Under the pieces are notes generated by a model. It saw nothing but the letters and a program-made list of their open reading frames with translations. It did no database searches and was not told the DNA's origin. Both the position numbers and the translations under genes were made by a program. A stretch of 64,000 bases of DNA from Dastarcus helophoroides (Eukaryota > Arthropoda > Insecta > Coleoptera > Bothrideridae). Positions 21,961 to 32,249 of this stretch are shown here, piece after piece. Each line of letters opens with the position of its first letter. The stretch's first letter is position 1. The stretch is taken from the NCBI GenBank assembly GCA_028583605.1, contig CM053337.1, forward strand, positions 10,140,469-10,204,468, read 5' to 3'.

Positions 21961-24055
21961 ACGCAAACTTCAGGTGTACGGGTGATTGTGAAGTTCAAGC
22001 TAATGTTTGACAATGTACTCTTTTAAATTGCCAACAGTACTGTCAAAATATTAGTAGGCAGTAAGATAAAATATTTAAGTTGATAGGAAAGAAAATCACT
22101 TCGGTTGAGGTTCATTTCGAAATAACGCACTACACACAATCAGTTCAAAAAAAATCAGTTTTAAAATTCGCCATAATTTCATGTGCTGAAATATCCAAAA
22201 TTAACAATCTTCGGTTTAAAGTAAAAATGAAACCAAAAAAAAGAAGTGATAATTTCTAAAAAAATATAATAGAAATAGTTTTACTTTTAAGAAAAATTTG
22301 AGAACAAATTTGAATTTTCTAATTACAGTTTAAAAAGATCGATGTTAGAAAATATTGTCTTGAGATGTTCTTCTAAATTTCGACTTTACTCCTCTTAAAA
22401 TTTTAGCTTACCTTGAAATTTTTTTCTTCAAATTCAAAATTATGATTTTTTTCGAGAATAAATCCGTCCTTTTCAAGAAAAAGTTTAAGGAAAAACTTTA
22501 TTTAGACATTGACTTTTCTAAAATATAAAAATTTGAAAAATCAATTTGTACCCGAAAAATCTAGATTATTTTGAGGGCATTTTAAGAAGCACAGCTTGCA
22601 AAGAAATTTATAAAACAAATACTCAAATGTTCAAAAAGATCGAAATTTTGAAAAAATGTACAACTAGTGAATGAAAATAGAATTTTAAGAGAAATGTCCA
22701 AGTTGTGAGTAAATAAGATGTAAATTTTTTAAATAAGACTACATTTAGAAATAAAGTTCAGAAGTAAAAATTTTGAAAATAAACCTCGTTATTTTACGGG
22801 ACAAAAAGATTTTCGAAATTTGACTCAAAGAAAATTTCGAATTAAATTTCAAATATTTATGTGTTTTTTCGATATTTCGAATATTAAATAAGGAATCTTT
22901 AAGTCAACAGAAAAATAAAGATTATTAGTTTAAAGCTCAAAATTGAAAGAAGTTAATATTAAAAAAAAACTGGAAAATCATACAAAATTCTTTTTCTTGA
23001 AATATCTACTTATAACGATGAATTTTTTCTATTCATGTTTTATTGGCTTTTTCTTCGCCAGTTACTCCTTTCATGAATAAAACTACCAATACTTCGCAAA
23101 GAAGATACAGAGAATATTGCATTTTTTGGTTCTAAATTTCCAAATTTCGATTTAAATTGAAAATAATTTGGTAATCGAGAAAAAATCCCGAATATAACGA
23201 AAAAACCATGATTTTTTAAAGTTTTAATCTGGGATTTTAAGTAAATCTAAATAACAATAAAGAAAATCCGACTTTCATTTCGAAATTTCGATTTTATTCT
23301 TAAAATTTTGTCTAAAAGTTCAAAATTTCTGATAAAAAAATTTGACTTTTTGATTTCATTTGAATATTTCGACTTCTGTCGCTTTTTTGGAAAATTTCAG
23401 ATTTAATAAAAAATTTCACTTTTCTTCCGCCTTTTTCAAAAATATTGTCTTTTTTTCAAAAAACTCACCTTTTTTTCAAAAATCTTATCTTTTCAATTTA
23501 ACCTTTGTTCAAAATTTAGATTTTGTTCCAAGTTTTTTTAACTTTTTGAAAAATTGTACACTTTCTGAAAATTTCGATTTTTTTTTGTTTAAACATTTTT
23601 GATAATTTTGTCTTTCAAAAATTTCGACCCTTTTTGAATACATATTTTAATAATTTCGGCTGTTTTCGAAAATTTCGAGGTTTTAGAATTTCCATTTCTT
23701 AAAAATGTTGCCTTTATGAAAACTGCAAATTGTGATCCAAGTTTTTTGGAAATTTTGAAAAAACTGGATACCTGAAAATGTCATCATTTTCAAAAAGGTC
23801 GATTTCAAAAATAGTGAAAATTTAGAGAAAACTTATTACGATAATTTGATTAATATGATAATGTATTTTCTTGAAATGTTGCTTATTTTGAAAATTTCAG
23901 ATTTTTGCGAAAAATTCTACTTTTTTAATAATTTGGCCTTTTTTAAATATTTTAACTTCTTGTGAAAATTTCGAGTCTTGCATATTTGACCCCATTTAAA
24001 ATATCGATTTTTTCAAAGTTTTTTGATTTTTGAAAAAATCTTCTTTTCTTGAAAA
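21961..24055. repeat. AT-rich TTTCGA/GAAATTTT array, aperiodic
   Basis: Continuous runs of AAATTTCGA, TTTTTGAAAA and similar words fill the stretch without a fixed unit. Orientation shifts toward TTTTTCGAAAATTTC by 23300. Open frames are short F/K/S-rich products of this composition. Confidence 0.65.
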
Positions 24056-24059
24056 TTTC

Positions 24060-26296
24060 GAATTTTTTAGAATTTTCCTTTTCTTTTTCCGTTTCTCCTT
24101 TTTCCACTTGTTTTTCCCCTTCTTGCTCCTCCTCTTTGTCTTCTTCCTCCTTTTTTTCTCCTTCTTCCTCTTTCCTTCTTCTTCTTTCTCTTCCTCTTCT
24201 TATCTCTTTTTTTCCTCTTCTTCTCGTTCTTCCTCCTTCTCTTCTTCTTTTTTTTCTTCCTATTTTTTCCTTCTTCTTTTTTTTCATCCTCTTTCTTTTA
24301 TTTTTCCTGTTCTTCTGTATCTTCTTCTTTCTTATCTTCTTTCTTTTCTTCTTCTTTCGTCTCCTTTTCTAATTTCTTTTCTTCTTTTTTGGTCTCTTCT
24401 TTTACTCCTTATCTACTTCCTCTTCTTCTTCTGTCTCTACTTTTTTGGTCTCTTCTTTTTCCTCCTCTTCTTTCTTTTCTTCTTCTTTTTCTTCTTTCTT
24501 TTTTTCTTCTCATTTTATTTCTTCCTTTGCTTCTTCTTTTTTCTTTCTTCTTTCTCTTCTTCTTTTTCTTCTTTCTCTTTTTCTCCTTATTCCTTTTCTT
24601 CGTCCTCTTCCTTTTCTATTTCTTCCTCTTTTTCTTCTGTTTCATCTTTTTCCTTTTCTTCTTCTGTTTCACCTTCTGCCTCTTCTTCTTCTGTCTCACC
24701 TTCTTCCTCTTTTTCTTTTGTCTCTTCTTCTTCCTCTTCTTCTGTCTCTTATTCTTCTTCCTCTTTTTCTTCGGTCTCTTCTTCTTCTTCCTCTTCTTCT
24801 GTCTCTTATTCTTCTTCCTCTTTTTCTTCGGTCTCTTCTTCTTCTTCCTCTTCTTCTATCTCTTCTTCTTTTTCCTCTTATTTTTCTGTTTTTTCTTCTT
24901 CTTCTTCCTCACCTTCCTTTTTTTCCGTTTCTTCTCCTTATTTTTTTCTTCCCCTTTTAATTCTTTCTCTGCTTCTTCTTTTTTATTCCGTCTTTTCATC
25001 TTCCTCTTCTTTCTCCTCTTTTTGTTCCTCCCGTTCTCCTCTTCTTCTTCCTCCTCCTCTTTTTTAAAATTCTTTTTCTCCTTCTTCCTGTTCTTTGTCG
25101 TTTTCCTTTTCTTCTTCTTCCTCTTCTTCTTCTGTCTCTTGTTCCTCTTCTTCTTCTGCTTTTTCCTTCTTCCTCTTTTTCGTCCTTTTCCTTTTCTTCT
25201 TCTTGTTTTTCTGGATCTTCTTCTTCCTCTTCTTCTTTCTTTTCTTCTTCTTCAATCTCTTCTTTTGTCTCTTCGTCTTCTGCCTCATCTATTTCCTCTT
25301 CTTCTGTTTCGACTTCTTCGCTCCCTTTTTCTTCCTCCTCTTCTTTCTTTTCTTTCATCTTCTTCTTTATTTTTTCTTTCCATTTTACTCCTTCCTTTGC
25401 TTCTTCTTCTTTTTCTATCTTCTTTCTCTTCTTGTTCCTACCGTTCTTATCTTCTCCTTCTTCCTCCGCCTCTTCTTCTTGTTCTTCTTCCTCCGCCTCT
25501 TCTTCTTTTTCTTCTTCCTCTTTTTCTCCTTATTCCTTTTCTTCGCCCTCTTCCTTTTCTATTTCTCCCTCTTCTTCTTCTTCTGTTTCATCTTCTTCCA
25601 CTTCATCTTCTGTTTCACCTTTTTCCTCTTCTTCTGCCTCCTATTCTTCTTACTCTTATTCTTCTCTATCTTATTCTTCTTCCTCTTTTTCTTCCGTCTC
25701 TTCTTCTTCTTCCTCTTCTTTTATCTCTCCTTCTTTTTTTTTCTTCTTGTTCTTCTTCTGTCTCTTCTTTTTCTTCTTCCTCTTCTTCTTCCTTTTCTTC
25801 TCCTTCCGTTTCTTCTTCTTCTTCTTCTTTTTTATCTTTTCCTTTTAATTCTTCCTCTGCTTCTTATTTTTTCTTCCCTCTTTTTATCTTCCTCTTCTTT
25901 CTCCTCTTCTTGTTTGTCCCGTTGTCTTCTTCTCCTTCTTCCTTCTCCTCTTCTCTTTCTTTTCCTCTTTTTCTCCTACTTCCTTTTCTTCTTCTTCCTC
26001 TTCTTCTTATGTTTCTTTATCTTCTTCTTCTTCTGCCTTCTCCTTATTTCTCTTTTTCTTCTGATTCTTCTTCTTCTGCCTTTTCTTCTTATTATTTCTC
26101 TTCTTCTTCTGCCTCTTCTTTTTCCTCCTCTTATTTCTTTTTTCTTCTATCTTTTTTTCCCCTTTTACTTCTTCCTCTGCTTCTTCTTTCTTTTTTTCCC
26201 TCTTTTCATCTTTCTCTTCTTTCTGTTGTTGTTCCCCCCCTCCTCCTCATCTTCTTCTACCTTTTCCTTTTTTTCTTCTTGTGTTCCCTTTTTTTG
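24060..26296 (+). repeat. 2.2-kb polypyrimidine tract
   Basis: TTC/CTT/CCT repeats on the same strand as the tract at 14.7 kb. A 57-bp unit containing CTTCTTCCTCTTTTTCTTCG repeats in tandem near 24740-24870. The flanks are TTTCGA array on both sides. The 640- and 400-codon plus frames and the K/E-rich minus frames are not genes. Confidence 0.95.
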
Positions 26297-27365
26297 AAAA
26301 ATGTTGACTAAATTTCGTTCCCTTTTGAATATTTTGAAGTTTTTTGAAAATTTGCTTGAAAAAATTTCGAGGTTTTTTTAAAAATTTCCATTTTTTACAA
26401 ATGTTGCTGTTTTGAAAATATCCAATTTGGAAATTTCAGAACCTTTTGAATATTTCGACTTTTTTGAAAATGGTAATTATGTAGATATACGTGTTTTTTT
26501 CAAAATTTCCAAAAAAATTCGATCCCAATTTTCGCCTTTATTTGACTTTTTGGAATTTTGACTTCTTTAGGGTGAAACATTTTAATTTTTTTAAAATTTT
26601 CATTCTTTATTGAAAATTTTATCTTTTTTAAAAACTACGTCTTTGTTTTAAAAATGTAAACTTTCTTTCGATTCAAATTGTCCAAACCATTTTTCAACTT
26701 GTTTTCACAAATTTCCTTTTTTTAAACATTTTGACTTATTCAAAATTTTGACTTTTTTTGAAATTTTCACTTTTTCGAAAGTTGCTACTTGAAAACTAGG
26801 ATTTTTTCTCGAAATATTGACTTACAATTTTAGACTTTTTTTTAAATTTAGGCTTTTTTCCAAAATTAAAATTTTTTAAATCTCGATTTTTTCGAAAATT
26901 TTGACCGATTTGTAAATTTCGATTCTTATTAAAGATTTCCAATTTTTCCTGAATATTTTAACATTTTTTTGAATATTTCGACTTCGCCTTCTTCTTTATT
27001 ATGTTGATTTATTGGGAAATTTCAAATTTCTGAAAAAAATTCACTTTTTACAAAAGTTCGCCCCTTCAATCTTACCTTTTTATTTCGAAAATTTAACCCT
27101 ATGTCAAAATTTAGACCTTGTTCGAAGTTTCTCACGTTTTTTAAAAAATTCCACACTTTTTCTAAAAATTTCGATTTTTTGAAAATCTTTGATAAATTTT
27201 GTCTTAAAAATTTCGTCCCTTTTTGAACATTTCAAACTTTTTAAAATTTCGACTTTTTACGAAAATGTCCAAATTTTAGAATTTTTTATTTTTTACATGT
27301 CGATTTTTTCATTTTTTTGATTTTTGAAAAAATCTACTTTTCTTGAAAATTTTGATTTTTTTTAA
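26297..27365 (+). repeat. AT-rich TTTTGAAAATTTCGACTTTTT array between two pyrimidine tracts
   Basis: Irregular repeats of the TTTTTGAAAATTTCGACTTT type. AATCTACTTTTCTTGAAAATTT just before the second tract (about 27329) echoes AATCTTCTTTTCTTGAAAATTT before the first (about 24037), so array and tract were probably copied together. Confidence 0.7.
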
Positions 27366-28468
27366 ATCTTCCTTTTCTTTTTCCTCTTCTTTTTTTTCAC
27401 TTGTTTTTCTGCTTCTCCCTGCTCCTCTTGGCTTCGTCCTCTTCTTCCTCTTCCTCTTCTTAATCCTTTTCTTCTTCGTCTTTCTTTTCTTCTCCTTCTT
27501 CCTCCTTCTTCTCTTCTTCTTTTTCTTTTTCTTTCTTGTACTCTTCTTCTTTTCTTCTTCTTCCTTTTCTTTCTCCTCTTCTTCTGTCTTTTCTTCTTCT
27601 TCCTTTTCTTCCTCCTCTTTTTCTGTCTTTTCTTCTTCTTCCTTTTCTTCCTCCTCTTCTTTCTCTTCCGCTTCTTCTTCCTTTTTTTGCTCTTCCTTTT
27701 CTTCTCCTTCTTCCTATTCTTTTTCTTCTTTTTCTTCTTCCTCTTTGTCTCCTTCTTCCTCTTCTTCGTCCTCTTCCTTTTTTTCTTTTTTCTCTTCTTA
27801 TTCTGTCTTTTTTTTTTCCTTTCCTTCCTCCTCTTCTTTTTCATCCTCTTTTTCTTCCTTTTCTTCGTCCTCTTCTTTCTCTTCCTCTTCTTTTTCCTTT
27901 TCTTTTTCCTCTTCCCCTTCTTGTCCTTCTTGCTCCTCCTTTTTCTCCTTCTTCCTTTTCTTCGTCCTCTTCTTTCTCTTCCTCTTCTTTTTCCTTTTCT
28001 TTTTCCTCTTCACCTTCTTGTCCTTCTTGCTCCTCCTTTTTCTCCTTCTTCCTCTCCTTCATCCTCTTCCTTTTCTTCTTCTTCTGTCTTTTCTTCTTCT
28101 TACTTTCCTTCCTTCTCTTCTTCCTCTTCCTCTTCTTCCTTTTCTTTTTCCTCTTCCTCTTCTTCTTCTTGCTTCTCCTTTTTCCTCTTCTTCCTCCTCT
28201 TTCTTTTCTCCTTCTTCCTCTTTTTCTTCTGTCTTTTCTTCTTCCTTTTCTTCCTTCTCTTCCTCTTCTTTTTCCTTTTCTTTTTCTTCTTCATATTCTT
28301 CTCCTTCTTCCCCCTCCTTTTTTTCTTTTTCCTCTTCCTCTTTTTCTCCTTCTTCCTCTTCTTTGTCCTCTTTACTTTCCTTTTCTTCCTCATCCTCTTT
28401 CTCTTCCCCTCCTTCGTTTTCTTCTTCCTCTCGCTTCTTCTCTTCTTCTTTTTCTCCTTCTGTTTTTT
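27366..28468 (+). repeat. 1.1-kb polypyrimidine tract
   Basis: CTTCTTCCTTTTCTTC-type repeats with local tandem units, including CCTTCTTGTCCTTCTTGCTC at about 27914 and 28014 (a 100-bp period). All overlapping open frames on both strands are composition artefacts. Confidence 0.95.
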
Positions 28469-28748
28469 AAAATCTAGACCTTGTTCGAAATTTCTTTAAC
28501 TTTTTAAAAAATTCTACACTTTTTTTGATAATTTCGATTTTTAAAAAATTTTTTGGTAAATTTTGTCCTAAAAATTTCGTCCCTTTTTAAATATTTCGAA
28601 CTTTTCGAAATTTCGACTTTTTTCGAAAATTTCGAAATTTTAGAATTTTTATTTTTACGAAATATTAACTTTTTGAACATTTTTAATTTTTTATTTCCTG
28701 GTTTTAAGTTTTCACTTTGGTCAGCAGTCCCTAGACTGCCCATTTTTT
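28469..28748 (+). repeat. Array tail ending in a shared margin motif
   Basis: TTTCGA array resumes after the tract and ends at 28706-28748. Read on the minus strand, that end is GGGCAGTCTAGGGACTGCTG followed by AGTGAAAACTT. This matches motifs at 9851-9890 and 5615-5654. Confidence 0.6.
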
Positions 28749-28976
28749 AATAACTCGCAAATAAAGCTTGATAATGGACTTCATTTTGTATAGAAAAACA
28801 AATTTTTTACATGTTATTTAGTGCTTTTGTTTAATCTAATAGATAACACGAGATCTTAATTTTTTATTAATTTCTTAACCAATAATAAATCGTTCAAAAT
28901 TCATTTAGATCGAAGCGCATTATTTTTTATCTTTTTAATGCAATTATGTAGTAATTAGTTATCTGGTTGCTTTGAA

Positions 28977-28984
28977 TATAAATA
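28977..28984 (+). promoter_or_regulatory. TATA box of the small secreted-peptide gene
   Basis: TATAAATA lies 64 bases before the ATG at 29041. A start of transcription around 29007-29030 is expected. Confidence 0.6.
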
Positions 28985-29040
28985 TCGAGGAAACTTTTGT
29001 ATTTGTGTGATTCGTTTCGTAGAGACAATCAAGACTTAAA

Positions 29041-29500
29041 ATGCAAACCATTCTGGTAAGTGTATTCTTAGTTTATGTTTTTTATTATTAACATTTTATT
29101 TTTTATATTTTTGATGGAACAATTATAACAAACAGTCCTTGTTATCTTCAAAAATTGATATACACCTCTTGTCCCCTGAAACCAAGAGAGATTAAAGAAT
29201 AACAGTTGCTCTAACGCGTTTCGATAGCCATGCTATCATCTTCAGAGAGTATCTTTCTTGGTTTCAGGTGATAAGATTTGTATATCAGCATTTTCCTCAA
29301 TTATTTCATAATGTGAAATTAAGATTAATTGATCATTGGTATTATTTTAGTTGTTTTTGGTCCTCGCCGTCCTGGCATTAGTTTCTGCTGAATACATTGC
29401 GCCATTACCATACACCCACGGAGTTTGGCCATACCGCACCGATTTTGACTTACACACTGGTTACTCTGGATATTATTCACCATATTATTCGTACTTGTAA
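29041..29500 (+). CDS. Small secreted tyrosine-rich peptide, two exons
   Basis: Exon 1 (29041-29055) encodes MQTIL and ends at the donor GTAAGT. Exon 2 (29351-29500) follows the acceptor ATTATTTTAG and stops with TAA. The intron (29056-29350) is phase 0. The spliced product is 54 residues. Residues 1-18 form a signal peptide (hydrophobic LLFLVLAVLALVSA, likely cut after VSA). The mature 36-residue peptide has nine tyrosines, no cysteine and ends in SGYYSPYYSYL. A very short first exon with the intron inside the signal peptide is the usual layout of insect cuticular and other small secreted-protein genes. A structural, cuticle- or silk-associated role is plausible but not shown; no Rebers-Riddiford motif is present. 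The intron contains a foldback element. TATA box and poly(A) signal are both well placed, making this the only convincing complete gene in the window. Confidence 0.85.
29115..29293. mobile_element. Foldback element family, short copy inside an intron
   Basis: The left arm TTGTCCCCTGAAACCAAG (from about 29178) and the right arm TTTCTTGGTTTCAGGTGATA flank a compact hairpin core, GCTCTAACGCGTTTCGATAG followed by CTATCATCTTCAGAGAG. It has one core instead of the two at 3880-4412. It occupies most of the intron of the 29041 gene and leaves both splice sites intact. Confidence 0.85.
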
Positions 29501-29545
29501 AATGTTCCGATGATAATTTTGATGACTGATGATCGATGATTGATG

Positions 29546-29551
29546 AATAAA
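29546..29551 (+). terminator. Poly(A) signal
   Basis: AATAAA lies 46 bases after the stop codon of the secreted-peptide gene. Confidence 0.75.
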
Positions 29552-29756
29552 GACTTTGAAACGTATTTACTGCTTATAATGATTTTCATTTTGATGTTTT
29601 TCTTCATTGTTTTTAGTTATTGTATAGCACGAGCACAACATAAGCCAAAACATTCGGCTGGTTGTATTTTTTTCTTAACTTAGTTGGGGCTGCAGAATAA
29701 AAAAAAAAAACATTAGTCGTTTTGGTCTATAAGATATAAGTTTTGGTCTATCAGAT

Positions 29757-30144
29757 ATAACGTTGTTGTTTCTGTTCTTCAGTCAAAAGACGAGGTACCC
29801 ACCTGATAGAAATTTTTCGAAACCCCAGCTCATCTGTAATGATGAATTGAGCACTCCCAAATCTTATCCCTAACTGAGCTGCAATTTTAAAATGCGTTGT
29901 ACAGCCGTTAATCTTGTCCTGAGTCACACTGGTCCGAGGACCAGAGGCATGGGTTTATTTTCAACTTGGGTTTGTCTTTCCAAAAATTTTTGCGCCATTC
30001 ACACACTTGAGTTTTGTTCAAACAAGTTTCCCCAAACTGTGCTTCGAGTCTACAAAGAATTTTGGCGGGATTTACACCTTCAACGGCAAGAAATTCATTA
30101 ATAATGCGCTGCGCAATGTGCGGATGAACCTCTTGCTCACTCAT
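29757..30144 (-). pseudogene. mariner-family transposase, truncated and frameshifted
   Basis: The minus strand opens with a helix-turn-helix domain typical of mariner transposases: RIINEFLAVEGVNP, then LCRLEAQFGETCLNKTQV and EWRKNFW. The frame is lost near 29950-29965. A second frame continues with the next conserved block, including KIAAQLGIRFGSAQFI and VPRLLTEEQKQQ, before breaking off near 29757. About 130 of the usual ~340 residues remain; the catalytic D,D(34)D region is absent. A 21-bp direct repeat (29720-29739 and 29741-29760, TTTTGGTCTAT) marks the broken end. No terminal inverted repeats were found. Not functional. Confidence 0.88.
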
Positions 30145-31080
30145 TGTATTTACAACTGACGAACGGCGAGAACGGAATTGGCTTGAACGCAGAAAGTCCC
30201 CAACTTAACATGTCCAAGAGTAGACGCACACTCCAGATGCCCTTACGGTGACATGATAGAAATTCTGGTTTATATTTGATTTACCCTCGTGTATTAGTGA
30301 GGATAGTACCCTATTTGTGATTTATTTTACGTCTTTCCCCGTAAACTACAGTTTAAATTCAACTTTTTTTAGAAATTACAAATTTCAAGTTAACTATTAT
30401 ATGAACTGTAAAGCTTAAACTTGATAGGGGATTCCTTTGAGAGTGAATTTAGTGGTAATCACGCCCAAAAAGAGCAGTTTAACATATGTTCACTTTAGGG
30501 TACGTTCCAATCTCGATAAATTTAATTCAGTTTGGTTGTCGAGTTAGCTGTTGGTTGTCCACAGGGAGTAGCATTTTACTTCGTTTGTAATAGACGAAGG
30601 GGAAACTATTGCCTGTTATTTGAGACACTCGAGGGGCGGCATATTATGTCAGATGTCCCAATTATCATTTTAATTAATTTGAATGGCACAAGAACCGTTT
30701 TGATTCGAATTCTTTGTCGAGTTTTTCGAAACTTCAACAATTTTTTGATAATTCTGCAATTTTTATTTTTTCCTAAAATCTCGACTCGATTTTTTTCGAA
30801 ATTTCCACAATTTCTTCTCGAAAGTCAGGATTTAAGTTGATTTTTTTTATGGACGAATTTTTCGTCTAAAACTTCCACTATAAACACAAAATTTCGAATT
30901 TTCTGGGTATTTTGACATTTTTAAAAATTTCGATTTTTAATCTTGACATGTTCTAACTTTTTGTAGTTTTGACTTTTATCTCGCCTTATATATACAGTAC
31001 ATTTCGCTTGGAAAACGACACCATGATAATTTTACCTAATCATTTAAGCGAGCAATTCTTGTTATATATAAATATGTATA
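30145..31080. other. Mixed sequence, no gene recognised
   Basis: A 102-residue plus-strand frame (30532-30840) starts in ordinary sequence and ends in TTTCGA array; it is unrecognised and probably fortuitous. From 30700 the TTTCGAC words of the array family appear. Alternating TATATA occurs near 31065-31085. Confidence 0.5.
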
Positions 31081-31550
31081 TATTTGGTATCTCGGAAATG
31101 GCTCTAGGAATTTGGATGAAATTTTCGTTTTAGTTAGGTCTTTGCTTTTGAAGTCGATAGGAATTAATATCCTTTATGAAAAAACTCGATTTTTCACAAA
31201 AAATATTTTTTATAGCCATCTCTTGTAAATCGTACTTGATTGGATGTTAGAATCACATTTCATTTGATGTTACAATAGAAGATCTTTTATTTTTGAATCT
31301 TACTTTCGAAATCCCGAAAAAGCAATCGTGGGTATATATTTGGTATCTCAGAAATGGCTCTAAGGATTTGGATGAAATTTTCGTTTTAGTTAGGTTTTTG
31401 CTTGTGAAGTCGATAGGAATTAATATCTTTTTTGAAAAACTCGATTTTTGACAAAAAAACATTTTTTTATAACCATCTCTCGTAAACCGTACTCGGTTGG
31501 ATGTTAGAATCACAGTTCATTTGATGTTACAATAGAAGATCTTTTATTCC
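31081..31550 (+). repeat. Tandem duplication of a ~256-bp dispersed repeat
   Basis: TATTTGGTATCTC-GAAATGG starts at 31081 and 31337. GATGAAATTTTCGTTTTAGT, AAGTCGATAGGAATTAATAT and TTACAATAGAAGATCTTTTA recur in both units. The second unit ends at the left TSD of the hAT-type element at 31555. Confidence 0.85.
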
Positions 31551-31997
31551 TGTTCAGTGGCGGTTGGCGTATAGGCACTGCAGCACCCCCAATTTCGCTT
31601 AAGAGTTTTTTTTCTCAAAATTTTCTAAACACTTTTTATTTCACAATTTTTCGACTTTTTTCCTAAAATTTTGACTTTTTTCTCGAAATTTTTGGACTTC
31701 TTCTCAAATTTCGATTTTTTCTCGAAATTTCGACCTTTTTCTCGAAATTTTGACCTTTTTCTCGAAATTTTGATCTTAATATCGAAATTTCGACATTTTT
31801 CTAGAAATTTCGACTTTAAACTCAAAATTTCGACTTTTTTTTTCTCAAATTTCGATTTTGTTCTTTGTTGGGAAAGAGGAGTGGTGGGACGCAACTGTCA
31901 TCTGCCTAAAAATGAATAAATTATTTAGTAGAAAACGATCAGTGACTTAAATGAAATTGTTTGGATATTAAACATTTTCGAAACTTAAAGAGGATTA

Positions 31998-32110
31998 CAG
32001 TGGCGGCTGGCGTATAGGCACTGTGGAACTGCAGCACCCCCAATTTTGCTTAAGAGTTTTTTTCTCAAAATTCTCTGAACACTTTTCATTTCACAATTTT
32101 TTGTAGAAAT
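31998..32110 (+). mobile_element. Second hAT left terminus nested inside element 1
   Basis: CAGTGGCGGCTGGCGTATAG and the following GTGGAACTGCAGCACCCCC repeat the left end found 443 bp upstream. The preceding 8-mer (GAGGATTA) has no partner at 36618. It is therefore read as an internal duplication or partial nested copy, not the true boundary. Confidence 0.7.
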
Positions 32111-32249
32111 TTTAAATATTCTCTGATTTCTTTTTTAAAAATTTTAGGTTTCTTTTATGACGTTACGACATTTAAAAACCTAATTTATTTTTAATTTTGA
32201 TCAAAATCACATTTTTAAAAACTAATTTTTGTAAAAGTATTGAGGAAGA

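Noticed and set aside
24030..28499. Frames of 100-640 codons on plus, K/E/R-rich frames on minus
   Set aside because: Products of the pyrimidine tracts on one strand and purine tracts on the other; no start context, no conserved domains.
29519..29545. CTGATGATCGATG as a hammerhead core
   Set aside because: It lies in the 3' untranslated region of the secreted-peptide gene, is a simple GATGAT repeat and lacks stem II and GAAA.
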